The notes under the pieces: generated by a model
What the model saw: the letters and a program-made list of their open reading frames with translations, nothing else
Told to the model about the DNA's origin: nothing
The model's database searches: none
Part shown: positions 1 to 8,143 of the stretch, one piece after another
Numbering within the stretch: position 1 is the first letter of the stretch
Layout: each line of letters starts with the position of its first letter
Position numbers and translations under genes: made by a program
Source: Tissierella sp. MB52-C2
Lineage (GTDB): Bacteria; Bacillota; Clostridia; Tissierellales; Tissierellaceae
DNA length: 64,000 bases
Direction: 5' to 3'
Assembly (NCBI RefSeq): GCF_030931715.1
Contig: NZ_CP133261.1
Location: 1,860,001 to 1,924,000, forward strand

Positions 1-3000
1 ATCTAAAGAATATAATATTATTTCTCTTATTTTATCTAGAAAATCTATCTTTGCTGAATTTGCTAAATCTGCATCTTCTTCAATTAGTTCTAAGGCATAA
101 CTTTTATTTTCATTTAGAAGACAAATAATTGATATATATAAAAGAGATTTTCTTCTATCTTGTATAAATTCTGTATTTCTATATAGATTTCTTAGTTCTT
201 CTATTTCCTCTTTATTTAAGATAGATTTATTAAAAAATTCAAACCAAAGGATCATTAGCTTACTATTTAGATAATCACGTATATTACAATCCTTTGAAAA
301 ATCTTGAACAATATTATATGCCTCTATGGCTTTCTCCCATTGTCCAAAGCATCCATAAAACTCTCCTAAAAACTCATGATATTGTAGGTTAATTTCCAAG
401 TCAGTTATATTTTTGGATTCAAACACTTCTTTTAAATATAAATAGCATCCATATGCCTTTGTATATTCTGATGTTGCAATATATATAATGCCTAAGTTAA
501 TATGAGCTAAAACAGTGATTTTAAAGTCTTGAAGTTCTAAACTCCCCTGTCTTGCTTCTTCTATATAGTTTAGAGCATCATCAAATTCATAATTCATCAT
601 ATATGATTCTGCTATATTATTTAAAAATACTATTTCCACCTCTTGAAAACCGTTTTTCTTAGCAATGGCTAAGCCTTTCTTATAATATTCCATAGATTTT
701 TGACTATTAGCATAATGCTCTGCGTATATAATTCCAATATTATTTATAGGCCTAGTAATTTCCATGAAATCCCCTACAGATTCATGGTAGAAAATGCTCT
801 TTTTATAGTTTTCTATTGCTTTATTTGTGTTTCCACTTAAAGTTTTTATTAATCCCAGTCTATTGTAAAGAGTTCCTAGATAAGTTATAATTTCATTGTT
901 TTTAGATAATTTTATTCCTTTATTTAGATATTCTTCAGCCTCTTTTAATTCTCCACTGACTATTTCAAATTTCGCCTTTAGAGCTAAGGCCTTTATTTGA
1001 CCTTCAATAATATCATGCTCTTTAGAAATTTTTTCTATGGATTCTATCTCTTTTAGAGCCTCTTCCTTTTCACCTTTTCTAAAATAAATATCCGCAATCA
1101 CAGATTTACTCTTAATTATATGGTTAAAATTCTTTAATAAATTTGCACTTTTTTGATATTCTTCTAAATATGATTTTCCCCTATCTGTTTCATCTTTTAA
1201 ATAGTAAATATTTACTAAATTTTCTAATATTTCAAGTTTTACATTTCCATCATGATCTTTTACTATATCGTAGGCCTGTTCCCATAAAAACTTAGCCTGA
1301 CTTCCATATTTGTTTTCAATCTTTTTTATCTCTTCAAAGATAATGTCTAAAGCTTTACTACCTTGATTAGATTTAATTAAATGATATAGTAATTCTTCTA
1401 ATATGAAGCTTGTACTCTCATCATCAAAATTCTGAATAACTTTAGCTGCTTTTGTATGTAAGATTATCTTTTCTTCTTCAGGTATTTGACTATATATTAA
1501 CTTCTTTAACTCACTACTATTTATATTGTAACTATATCCCCAGTCTGCTACCTTTTCATCAATTAATTTTAAAGATATTAATTCGTTTAATATCTTTTCT
1601 ATATTCTTCTGCTCTATTTCCAACATTCCAAGTAATATTCTTTTATGTGGTTTATCACCAAATATTGACATTACTTTAAATATATCAAAATATTTTTCTT
1701 TAATTATATTCAATTGTTTTGAAAAATCATCATCTATACTTAACTGAATATATAAGTCCTCATAACTATCAACCTTTAGTCTCCATCTTCCTAAAGGACT
1801 CATATATAACTCTCCTATACTAAATAGATGTTTAATTATGTATTCAATTCGTCTTGGATTTCCCTGGCTTTCCTTAAATAAAACAGATGCCAAATTATAA
1901 GGTACATAGGATATACCTAGTATACTTTGAACTAATTCTCCGATTTCTTCTAAATTTAATTTATGTGATTCCATAGATAATATATAGTCTTCATTTTTCC
2001 ATTGATTTATTTTTTCTTCTACTAGGGGATTTATATTTTCATAGTTTTTATCATAGGAAAAAATAAAAAACAAGTTATTGCTTATTGTATTTTGAATTAA
2101 GTAGTCTAAAATCATTATAAAGGTAGTGTTACATTTTTGAATATCATCGATAATAATATAAATAATCTTGTCTTTAGATAATTCTATAAAATAATTTGAA
2201 ATTCTATTATATAGTCTAAATCTTTCTATCTTCTGATTTAAATCTGTGTCTACTTCTTCATCTATATTCAGTCTTAGTTCAGGTAATATTTTAGAAAGTT
2301 CACTTCTATACTTTTCTATGAGTTCTGATGGTGTATCTTTTATTGATTGTTTCAAAATGTTGGACATATCTAATAGATGATTGCCTTTATCATTATATAT
2401 CTCAATGAAATATACATCTCTACCTTTCATCTTAAGTTTATAGGATATTTCACTGAGAAACCTCGTTTTTCCTACTCCCAAATCTGCATTATAAATCAGG
2501 CCCCTCAAAGTATTTGCACCCCGCAAGATATTGTCGTCTATGGATAAAATTTTTTCAACTTCTTTTTTTCTTCCTATTATCCTATCCTTAAAATATAAGA
2601 CATTTCTTGCCGTTACTAAATCATAAGAATAGCTAAAATTAAAAACAGTTGCTATTTTATCTACAATCTCTATTAAGTTTAAGTCTTTATTTATGAAATC
2701 TCGCTTGGTAAGTTGTTTTATTATGCTATTTAATATGTCTTTTTGCTCTTCAGTTATTGAGCCCATATCCTTATATCTAAAAGCGTCTATATCGTCGGTA
2801 GTAAAATCTTCTAATAATAAGTATTTTATCAATGTTCCTATTGAATAATAGTCTGTTTTTTTATCATTTCGTTCCTTATTAATCAATGCTTCCGGCAATA
2901 TAAAACATCTTGATAAATCATCGTAATGAGAATTATGTCTTTTTTCAATATTGGTAGGTAAGTCCATGAGCTTAATGTTTCTATCTTCTGTTATAAATAT

Positions 3001-3423
3001 TTCTGAAGGGCTTAATAATTTATATGTAAATCCTCTAAAATGTAAAAAATCAATTACTATCATAGTATCAAGAATGATCTTTAGCCTTTCATGAAAATCT
3101 AGCTTATCTTTTATATGGCTTAGTCTAGACCCTTCAACATATTCAACTATTGAATAGTATAGTAACATATTTGTTTTTTTAGTATCTATTGTCTTTACTA
3201 AATTAAATGATTCAGAGGATAATAAATACTTATGACGAATATTTGATAGATGAATGAAGTTGTCCGTAAAATAATCAATAATTTGATTTTGGATATTATG
3301 ATTATAAAGTTTCATCAACTGTGTTTTATCACCTTCCCATAAATCACATACTTTATACTGTTCATAATAAAAAGTATCATCTAAGCTATTTTCAATTTTG
3401 TATCTATTATCTATAATTCTCAT
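1..3423 (-). CDS. Large signalling protein: pseudokinase + P-loop ATPase + TPR repeats (C-terminus beyond the left edge)
   Basis: The frame is open from an ATG at 3423 (SD GAGGGG, 6 nt upstream) to base 1, giving 1141 residues with no stop. Residues 1-270 have the layout of a Ser/Thr protein kinase, but the catalytic loop reads YKLLSPSEI (about 133-141) where HRDLKPSNI is expected, and DFG is replaced by DLP (about 152), so it should not phosphorylate. Residues about 290-560 form an AAA/STAND-type ATPase with Walker A LGVGKT (about 315-320) and Walker B IIIDDIQ (about 424). From about 620 onward the protein is helical with TPR-like repeats such as the YYKKGLAIA segment. This order resembles PknK-like or MalT/STAND signalling proteins, which often end in an output domain (GGDEF or HTH). 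Any such domain here would lie outside the window. Its ligand and output are unknown. Confidence 0.85.
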   Translation of the reverse strand, partial: MRIIDNRYKIENSLDDTFYYEQYKVCDLWEGDKTQLMKLYNHNIQNQIIDYFTDNFIHLSNIRHKYLLSSESFNLVKTIDTKKTNMLLYYSIVEYVEGSRLSHIKDKLDFHERLKIILDTMIVIDFLHFRGFTYKLLSPSEIFITEDRNIKLMDLPTNIEKRHNSHYDDLSRCFILPEALINKERNDKKTDYYSIGTLIKYLLLEDFTTDDIDAFRYKDMGSITEEQKDILNSIIKQLTKRDFINKDLNLIEIVDKIATVFNFSYSYDLVTARNVLYFKDRIIGRKKEVEKILSIDDNILRGANTLRGLIYNADLGVGKTRFLSEISYKLKMKGRDVYFIEIYNDKGNHLLDMSNILKQSIKDTPSELIEKYRSELSKILPELRLNIDEEVDTDLNQKIERFRLYNRISNYFIELSKDKIIYIIIDDIQKCNTTFIMILDYLIQNTISNNLFFIFSYDKNYENINPLVEEKINQWKNEDYILSMESHKLNLEEIGELVQSILGISYVPYNLASVLFKESQGNPRRIEYIIKHLFSIGELYMSPLGRWRLKVDSYEDLYIQLSIDDDFSKQLNIIKEKYFDIFKVMSIFGDKPHKRILLGMLEIEQKNIEKILNELISLKLIDEKVADWGYSYNINSSELKKLIYSQIPEEEKIILHTKAAKVIQNFDDESTSFILEELLYHLIKSNQGSKALDIIFEEIKKIENKYGSQAKFLWEQAYDIVKDHDGNVKLEILENLVNIYYLKDETDRGKSYLEEYQKSANLLKNFNHIIKSKSVIADIYFRKGEKEEALKEIESIEKISKEHDIIEGQIKALALKAKFEIVSGELKEAEEYLNKGIKLSKNNEIITYLGTLYNRLGLIKTLSGNTNKAIENYKKSIFYHESVGDFMEITRPINNIGIIYAEHYANSQKSMEYYKKGLAIAKKNGFQEVEIVFLNNIAESYMMNYEFDDALNYIEEARQGSLELQDFKITVLAHINLGIIYIATSEYTKAYGCYLYLKEVFESKNITDLEINLQYHEFLGEFYGCFGQWEKAIEAYNIVQDFSKDCNIRDYLNSKLMILWFEFFNKSILNKEEIEELRNLYRNTEFIQDRRKSLLYISIICLLNENKSYALELIEEDADLANSAKIDFLDKIREIILYSLD

Positions 3424-3449
3424 TATATCCCCTCTTTTTTATGCCTAAT

Positions 3450-3902
3450 CTAATCTTGAGATTCATTTTTCATAGCCTCATATAAAGCCTTTAATCCCAA
3501 GTCTAGTCTTTCTTTATCCCCATCTTTAAAGTCACTTAGTTTCCCCGATAAAAATTCAATTCGTTTATTTAATACCTTTTCTAAAATATCATATCCCTTA
3601 GGCAATACCTCTACTCTAACCACTCTCTTATCCTTGTCATCTTTTTTTCTAGCTACTAAATCCGCCTTCTCCATTCTATCTATAAGGTCTGTAATAGTAC
3701 TACAAGCTAGAGCCATATTCTGGCTTAATTCCCCTATAGTCATATTTCCCTTATTGATTAATATTTGTAGAGCTGAAAATTGAGGTACAGTAATATTAAA
3801 ATCAGCTAATATCACTCTACCTTTTTTCCTTATAATATAATCTACTTTTCTTAAATATCTTTCTATATTAGCTACACTTTCATAGCCTGTATTTTGGTTC
3901 AT
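3450..3902 (-). CDS. MarR-family transcriptional regulator
   Basis: This 150-residue protein has the length and layout of a MarR dimer. N-terminal helices are followed by a winged helix-turn-helix at about residues 45-105 (segment TIGELSQNMALACSTITDLI), a basic wing (RKKDDKDKRVV) and C-terminal dimerisation helices. MarR proteins bind palindromic operators and usually respond to small phenolic or lipophilic ligands. The ATG at 3902 follows an AGGAGAGG ribosome site. It lies 34 nt downstream of the lipid kinase gene and 26 nt upstream of the large pseudokinase gene, all on the same strand, so the three may share a transcript. The target genes cannot be read from the sequence. Confidence 0.9.
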   Translation of the reverse strand: MNQNTGYESVANIERYLRKVDYIIRKKGRVILADFNITVPQFSALQILINKGNMTIGELSQNMALACSTITDLIDRMEKADLVARKKDDKDKRVVRVEVLPKGYDILEKVLNKRIEFLSGKLSDFKDGDKERLDLGLKALYEAMKNESQD

Positions 3903-3936
3903 CTAAATCCTCTCCTTCATCTTAACCTTTAGCTTA

Positions 3937-4821
3937 TTATATAATAATTCTAAAGGCATTCGGTACTATTTCAAAGGTAGCTGGCAGCGTTCCTCCATAT
4001 TCGCCATCTAAATCAATGGGAACATCTCTATTAGCTTTTAGCTTTACACTCTTTGATTTAAAATAAAGTACATTTGGATGATTGATATGTTCACCACTAA
4101 ATATATTGATAAAGATACTTGCTAAGTCCGGAACTCCAGATTTTTTTATAATCACTACATCTAATAACCCATCAAGAACATCAGCCTCTGGTGCTAATTT
4201 TTTAAATCCCCCAATAGAGGAGCTATTAGATATAATAAATAGTAATACCTCTTCATTTAAAGAGTATTCATCACTTTCTATATTTAGTTCTATAGATTCT
4301 AAATTTTGAAGAGTTATTTCTTTCAAACCTTCTATATAATAGGCTAACCTACCTAGAACCATTTTCGTCTCAGGTAATACTTGATATCCTACATTTGATA
4401 AAATTCCGCCTGCTGCCACATTAACGAAGTACTCATCATTAACTTTTCCTAAATCCACATCTATGAATTTTTCTCTTTTTATCATCTCATAGAATTCATT
4501 AATATTTTTTGGGATTTTCATATAATTGGCAAAATCATTTACTGTTCCAGATGACAAAATAGCTACAGGTACCTTTCTTTTACTATGAGCTATTCCCTTC
4601 GCTACTTCATTTACCGTCCCATCTCCACCACTGACAATTATAATATCCCAATCTCCTTCGCAGGCTTTAATAGTCTCTAACATAGCATCATTTTTTTTTT
4701 TAGTAATAAACTTATTTACTAAATATCCATCATCTAATAATAGTTTGCATAGACGATCTAATCTTCTTTCTGTAGATTGTCTTCCCGAAGATGGATTAAA
4801 TATTACCTTAACTTTTTTCAT
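3937..4821 (-). CDS. Diacylglycerol kinase-like lipid kinase (YegS/BmrU family)
   Basis: A 294-residue protein of the DAGK catalytic family, which phosphorylates membrane lipids such as diacylglycerol with ATP. The nucleotide-binding motif GGDGTVNE is at residues 65-72 and the second family motif SGTVNDFA at 91-98. The N-terminus starts directly with the IFNPSSG strand typical of YegS/DgkB/BmrU proteins, and length matches the family. The role is probably recycling of diacylglycerol or a related lipid at the inner membrane face. Substrate cannot be decided from sequence, since DgkB, YegS and BmrU are alike at this level. The ATG at 4821 follows a purine-rich GAGAGGCTGAG site. Confidence 0.92.
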   Translation of the reverse strand: MKKVKVIFNPSSGRQSTERRLDRLCKLLLDDGYLVNKFITKKKNDAMLETIKACEGDWDIIIVSGGDGTVNEVAKGIAHSKRKVPVAILSSGTVNDFANYMKIPKNINEFYEMIKREKFIDVDLGKVNDEYFVNVAAGGILSNVGYQVLPETKMVLGRLAYYIEGLKEITLQNLESIELNIESDEYSLNEEVLLFIISNSSSIGGFKKLAPEADVLDGLLDVVIIKKSGVPDLASIFINIFSGEHINHPNVLYFKSKSVKLKANRDVPIDLDGEYGGTLPATFEIVPNAFRIII

Positions 4822-4985
4822 AAAACTCAGCCTCTCATCATATAGTAATTTGTATATTTATATATTTGTATGCAATTTAAATATAATTTATTTATCTACG
4901 TAATATTATATCTATTATACCAATAATCTAATAATTGTAAAAGAATTTTAAGAATTTGCTTTACAATACTAGGTGTTTCTGTACT

Positions 4986-5025
4986 AAAAAAAGATAAGAA
5001 TCTATATAGACCCTTATCTTTTTTT
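4986..5025 (-). terminator. Rho-independent terminator overlapping a stop codon
   Basis: A perfect 13-bp stem (AAAAAAAGATAAG against CTTATCTTTTTTT) encloses a 14-nt loop. On the minus strand the T-run follows the stem, so it ends the 5911-5014 gene pair. The stop codon at 5014-5016 lies inside one arm. The stem is A/T rich and nearly symmetric, so it may also work weakly on the other strand. Confidence 0.8.
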
Positions 5026-5487
5026 AATAATATTTTTTATACTATCGATTATATCTAAAATTAATTTTAGATAACCATCGAAGTTTTTTATGTTGTTTTG
5101 AAAGGAAAATGCTGTTTCTGATATACTTTCTGCAACTATATCAAAGGTTTCATAAGCTTTATGAGTTGTATTTTCAATGGAATCAGTCATTGAACTTATA
5201 TCCTTTGTTATTTCATTTATATTGCAAACTGTACTATTTATTTCTGGAGCTATTTCCTCTAAAACGTTGTCCACATTTTTTGTAATAGATTGGACATTTT
5301 CACTTATAGTAGGTAATTGTTTCAGTATAGAGTCAATTTCTTTTACATTTGACTCCATTATTGTGTCTGCCTTAGATATTATCTTATTTAAGTTCTTTAA
5401 TATCAAGATTAAATACGTTAGAGCACCAATACCTAACAAAAAAAGGATTAGTCTAAATAAATCTTGAACAGTAAGGGTTGCATTCAT
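5014..5487 (-). CDS. DUF948-like membrane-anchored coiled-coil protein
   Basis: 157 residues. One transmembrane helix at about residues 12-32 (LILFLLGIGALTYLILIL) is followed by a long amphipathic helical region rich in Ile, Asn, Asp and Ser at regular spacing, with no catalytic motif. This is the layout of DUF948 proteins, which often sit beside YtxH proteins in Firmicutes, as here. The gene starts 14 nt after the YtxH-like gene, so the two probably form one operon ending at the terminator at 4986. The ATG at 5487 has an AAGGGGG site 8 nt upstream. The likely location is the cell membrane with a cytoplasmic coiled coil. The function is unknown; general stress or envelope roles are only suggested by the neighbour. 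Confidence 0.75.
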   Translation of the reverse strand: MNATLTVQDLFRLILFLLGIGALTYLILILKNLNKIISKADTIMESNVKEIDSILKQLPTISENVQSITKNVDNVLEEIAPEINSTVCNINEITKDISSMTDSIENTTHKAYETFDIVAESISETAFSFQNNIKNFDGYLKLILDIIDSIKNIIKKR

Positions 5488-5500
5488 TGTCTATTCCCCC

Positions 5501-5911
5501 TTACTCTAATTCTCTCTCATCATCTTCCATTTCCTCTTCTTCTGGTTCTTCCTCTATTATATCTATATCCTCTATATCTTCTACTTCTTCTATGATATCT
5601 TCTTTGGCTTCTCTTGCCTTTCCTTTGATCTCATCATAAACATTTTTAATTTCTGACTTTACTTTTTCTTGGAAATCCTTTCCTGCTTCCATTTGCTCAT
5701 TTACTGTGTTTTTTATATTTTCTGTTACTTCCTTAGTCTTCTCAGATATATCTTTTCTCGTTTCCTTTCCAGACTTAGGAGCCAATAAAAGACCAGCAGC
5801 AGCACCTACTGCTGTACCTATGACTGTTCCAGCAGCAAACTTCTTAGCAGTTTCCATTCTCTTTTCTCTTTCAATTTTTCTCTTTTTTTCTTCAATAAGC
5901 CTATTTATCAT
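5501..5911 (-). CDS. YtxH domain-containing protein
   Basis: 136 residues. A basic N-terminus (KKRKIEREKR) leads into a Gly/Ala-rich membrane segment at about residues 25-43 ending in LLLAPKSGKETR, the signature of the YtxH family. A charged helical region follows, then a strongly acidic tail from about residue 105 (runs of Glu and Asp) to the end. Family members such as Bacillus YtxH are general-stress proteins of unknown biochemical role; the acidic tail is longer than usual. The ATG has an AGGGGAG site 7 nt upstream. It is the first gene of a pair with the DUF948-like gene. Confidence 0.85.
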   Translation of the reverse strand: MINRLIEEKKRKIEREKRMETAKKFAAGTVIGTAVGAAAGLLLAPKSGKETRKDISEKTKEVTENIKNTVNEQMEAGKDFQEKVKSEIKNVYDEIKGKAREAKEDIIEEVEDIEDIDIIEEEPEEEEMEDDERELE

Positions 5912-6006
5912 TTTTTTCTCCCCTTTTCTATATCATATCTAAATTATCCTTTATTTTTTACCCCGAAATAGAATTTATAATCAAGATATATTGGTTATTT
6001 TAGACA

Positions 6007-6192
6007 TTAAAACTTTTCTTTCAGTATTTTTTGTAATTCTGCTGCTTGATAGCCACATTCTTCAGCAAATTTTTTAAATATATCTGCTACTTCACTATCA
6101 TTTACTTTCTTAGAATGAACCTCATAATCCCTTATCATTTCTTGTGAATCCAATATCATCTTTTTTAAGATTTCCTTTGTAGTTAATTCCAT
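6007..6192 (-). CDS. Small helical protein of unknown function (61 aa)
   Basis: A 61-residue soluble protein with a strong AGGAGG ribosome site 7 nt before its ATG at 6192, which supports a real gene despite its size. It is predicted to be two amphipathic helices (LTTKEILKKMILDSQEMIRDYEVHSKK and the AEECGYQAAELQKIL region), resembling half of a ferritin- or rubrerythrin-like bundle. It lacks the paired EXXH iron ligands, so iron binding is not supported. It is transcribed away from the ABC exporter across a 189-bp divergent region. I do not recognise the family with certainty. Confidence 0.65.
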   Translation of the reverse strand: MELTTKEILKKMILDSQEMIRDYEVHSKKVNDSEVADIFKKFAEECGYQAAELQKILKEKF

Positions 6193-6381
6193 AATATACC
6201 TCCTGAAGTTTATTTAATGGTTTCTAATTAATTGTCCCTCATTATTAAATATTTTATACTTTTAATAAAAAATATTTTAAATATTCCTTCATTTTAAATA
6301 TATATCCTTTATAATATATATTAAGAAATTATTTTAGGTATAGAAAGTTTAAGAATTATTCTAATAAGGGGGTATTACAAC

Positions 6382-8133
6382 TTGTCAATTTTTTTTAATC
6401 TAAAAGATTTTTTCTCAAAACAAAAATGGAACTATTTAATTGGGGTGATATGGCTTTTAATAATAGACTCTGTACAATTAGTAGTTCCTCAACTTTTAAG
6501 GGGATTAACAAACGCTTTCCAAGACAATGGATTAAACAACAAGATAATATTAAAGTATGTATTTTTAATTTTACTAACTGGTGTTACCATTGCTGTTGGA
6601 CGTTTTTTTTGGAGAATATATATTTTAGGTACTTCTAGGGAACTAGAGTATTATTTAAGAAAAAGGATATTTAATCATTTATTATCTTTATCTCCAAACT
6701 ATTTTAATACTCATAAAACTGGAGATTTAATGGCCCATGCTACAAACGATGTCAATGCTGTTAGGATGGCAATTGGACAGGGTACTATAATGATTGTAGA
6801 TTCTCTATTTATGATAGTTTTATCCTTAATCATGATGATAAAAACTACAAATATTAGATTGGCTTTTATTGCTTTATTTACATTGCCATTTATCGTTATT
6901 ATAGTAAGTAGATTTGGTAAAATCATTCATAAGCGTTTTAGGATAGTTCAAGAAGCTTTTTCTGACCTCACTGATATTACTCAGGAAAGTTTCTCTGGCA
7001 TTCGAGTAGTAAAGTCTTTCGTACAAGAAGATCTTATCCAAAATAAGTTTGCTGGAGTAAATAAAGATAATCTGAAGAAAAATTTAAGTTTAGTTAAAAT
7101 CTCTGGAACTTTCCATCCATTTATCCAATTAGTATCTTCCATTAGTTTTCTCTTAGTTATTCTTTATGGTGGTAAGGAAGTAATATTAAATAAAATCTCA
7201 TTAGGTGATTTTATTGCTTTCAATTCTTATTTAGGTCTGTTGGTGTGGCCAATGATGGCTCTAGGCTGGGTTATAAATATATTTCAAAGAGGAGCTGCCT
7301 CAATGGATAGAATAAATCTTATTTTAGCAGAAACTCCAGAGATAGTTAATAGCTTGAATTCTATTGAATTAGAAAATCCAAAGGGAAAAATCCAATTTAA
7401 AAATGTTAACTTTAAGTATCCAGGATCTGATAACTATGCTTTAGAAAATATAAGTTTTTCTATAGAACAGGGAAAATCTCTAGCTATAATTGGTAGAACA
7501 GGCAGTGGAAAATCCACCATTGTAAGCATACTCCTTAGGCTTTATGATATTCAGCAGGGTAATATATTATTTGATGATATAGATATTAAAGACTTATCTT
7601 TAATGTCCCTCAGAGAAAATATAGGCTATGTTCCACAGGATAATTTCTTATTTTCTAATACTATAGAAGAAAATATTGCTTTTTCGTTCGATGAGCCTAT
7701 ATCTCCTGAAAGAGTTATAAGAGCTGCTAAACTGTCTGAAGTTTATAATAATATAGTAGAATTTGAGAATGGTTTTGAAACTATTTTAGGCGAACGAGGA
7801 GTTACATTGTCAGGTGGTCAAAAACAAAGAACTTCCATAGCTCGTGCCTTAATTAAAGAACCTTCCGTCCTTATATTAGATGATAGTTTATCTAGTGTAG
7901 ATACGGAAACTGAAGAAAAAATATTAAATAATTTAAAAACCATAATGAATTCAAAAACTACTATTATAATTAGTCATAGAATATCTACTATTAAAGACTG
8001 TGATGAAATCATTTTCTTGACCGATGGCAAGATTACTGAAAGAGGAACACATGAATCTCTTTTATTAGATAATGGTTCATATAAAGAGCTATATGAAAAT
8101 CAGTTGTTAGAAGAAAAAATAGTTAATAATTAG
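6382..8133 (+). CDS. Heterodimeric ABC exporter, BmrC-like subunit with degenerate catalytic site
   Basis: 583 residues: a six-helix exporter domain (residues 1-310) fused to an ATPase domain. Walker A is GRTGSGKST (about 372-380), the signature LSGGQKQR (about 476) and Walker B ILDD (Asp 500), where the catalytic Glu is replaced by Asp 501. The H-loop is ISHR. The partner downstream has the canonical Glu. This asymmetry, the gene order and the lengths (583 and 672) match the Bacillus multidrug exporter BmrC/BmrD. The start is TTG at 6382, fixed by an AAGGGGG site 9 nt upstream. It probably exports drugs or lipophilic compounds from the cytoplasmic membrane; the substrate is not readable. No regulator or leader peptide like bmrB was found in the 189-bp upstream gap. 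Confidence 0.9.
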   Translation: MSIFFNLKDFFSKQKWNYLIGVIWLLIIDSVQLVVPQLLRGLTNAFQDNGLNNKIILKYVFLILLTGVTIAVGRFFWRIYILGTSRELEYYLRKRIFNHLLSLSPNYFNTHKTGDLMAHATNDVNAVRMAIGQGTIMIVDSLFMIVLSLIMMIKTTNIRLAFIALFTLPFIVIIVSRFGKIIHKRFRIVQEAFSDLTDITQESFSGIRVVKSFVQEDLIQNKFAGVNKDNLKKNLSLVKISGTFHPFIQLVSSISFLLVILYGGKEVILNKISLGDFIAFNSYLGLLVWPMMALGWVINIFQRGAASMDRINLILAETPEIVNSLNSIELENPKGKIQFKNVNFKYPGSDNYALENISFSIEQGKSLAIIGRTGSGKSTIVSILLRLYDIQQGNILFDDIDIKDLSLMSLRENIGYVPQDNFLFSNTIEENIAFSFDEPISPERVIRAAKLSEVYNNIVEFENGFETILGERGVTLSGGQKQRTSIARALIKEPSVLILDDSLSSVDTETEEKILNNLKTIMNSKTTIIISHRISTIKDCDEIIFLTDGKITERGTHESLLLDNGSYKELYENQLLEEKIVNN

Positions 8134-8143
8134 GGGGTAAATA

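Noticed and set aside
6193-6381. Riboswitch or leader-peptide attenuator before the BmrCD-like exporter
   Set aside because: The gap has only A/T-rich sequence and TATA-like boxes; no stem pair or short ORF with a ribosome site was convincing.
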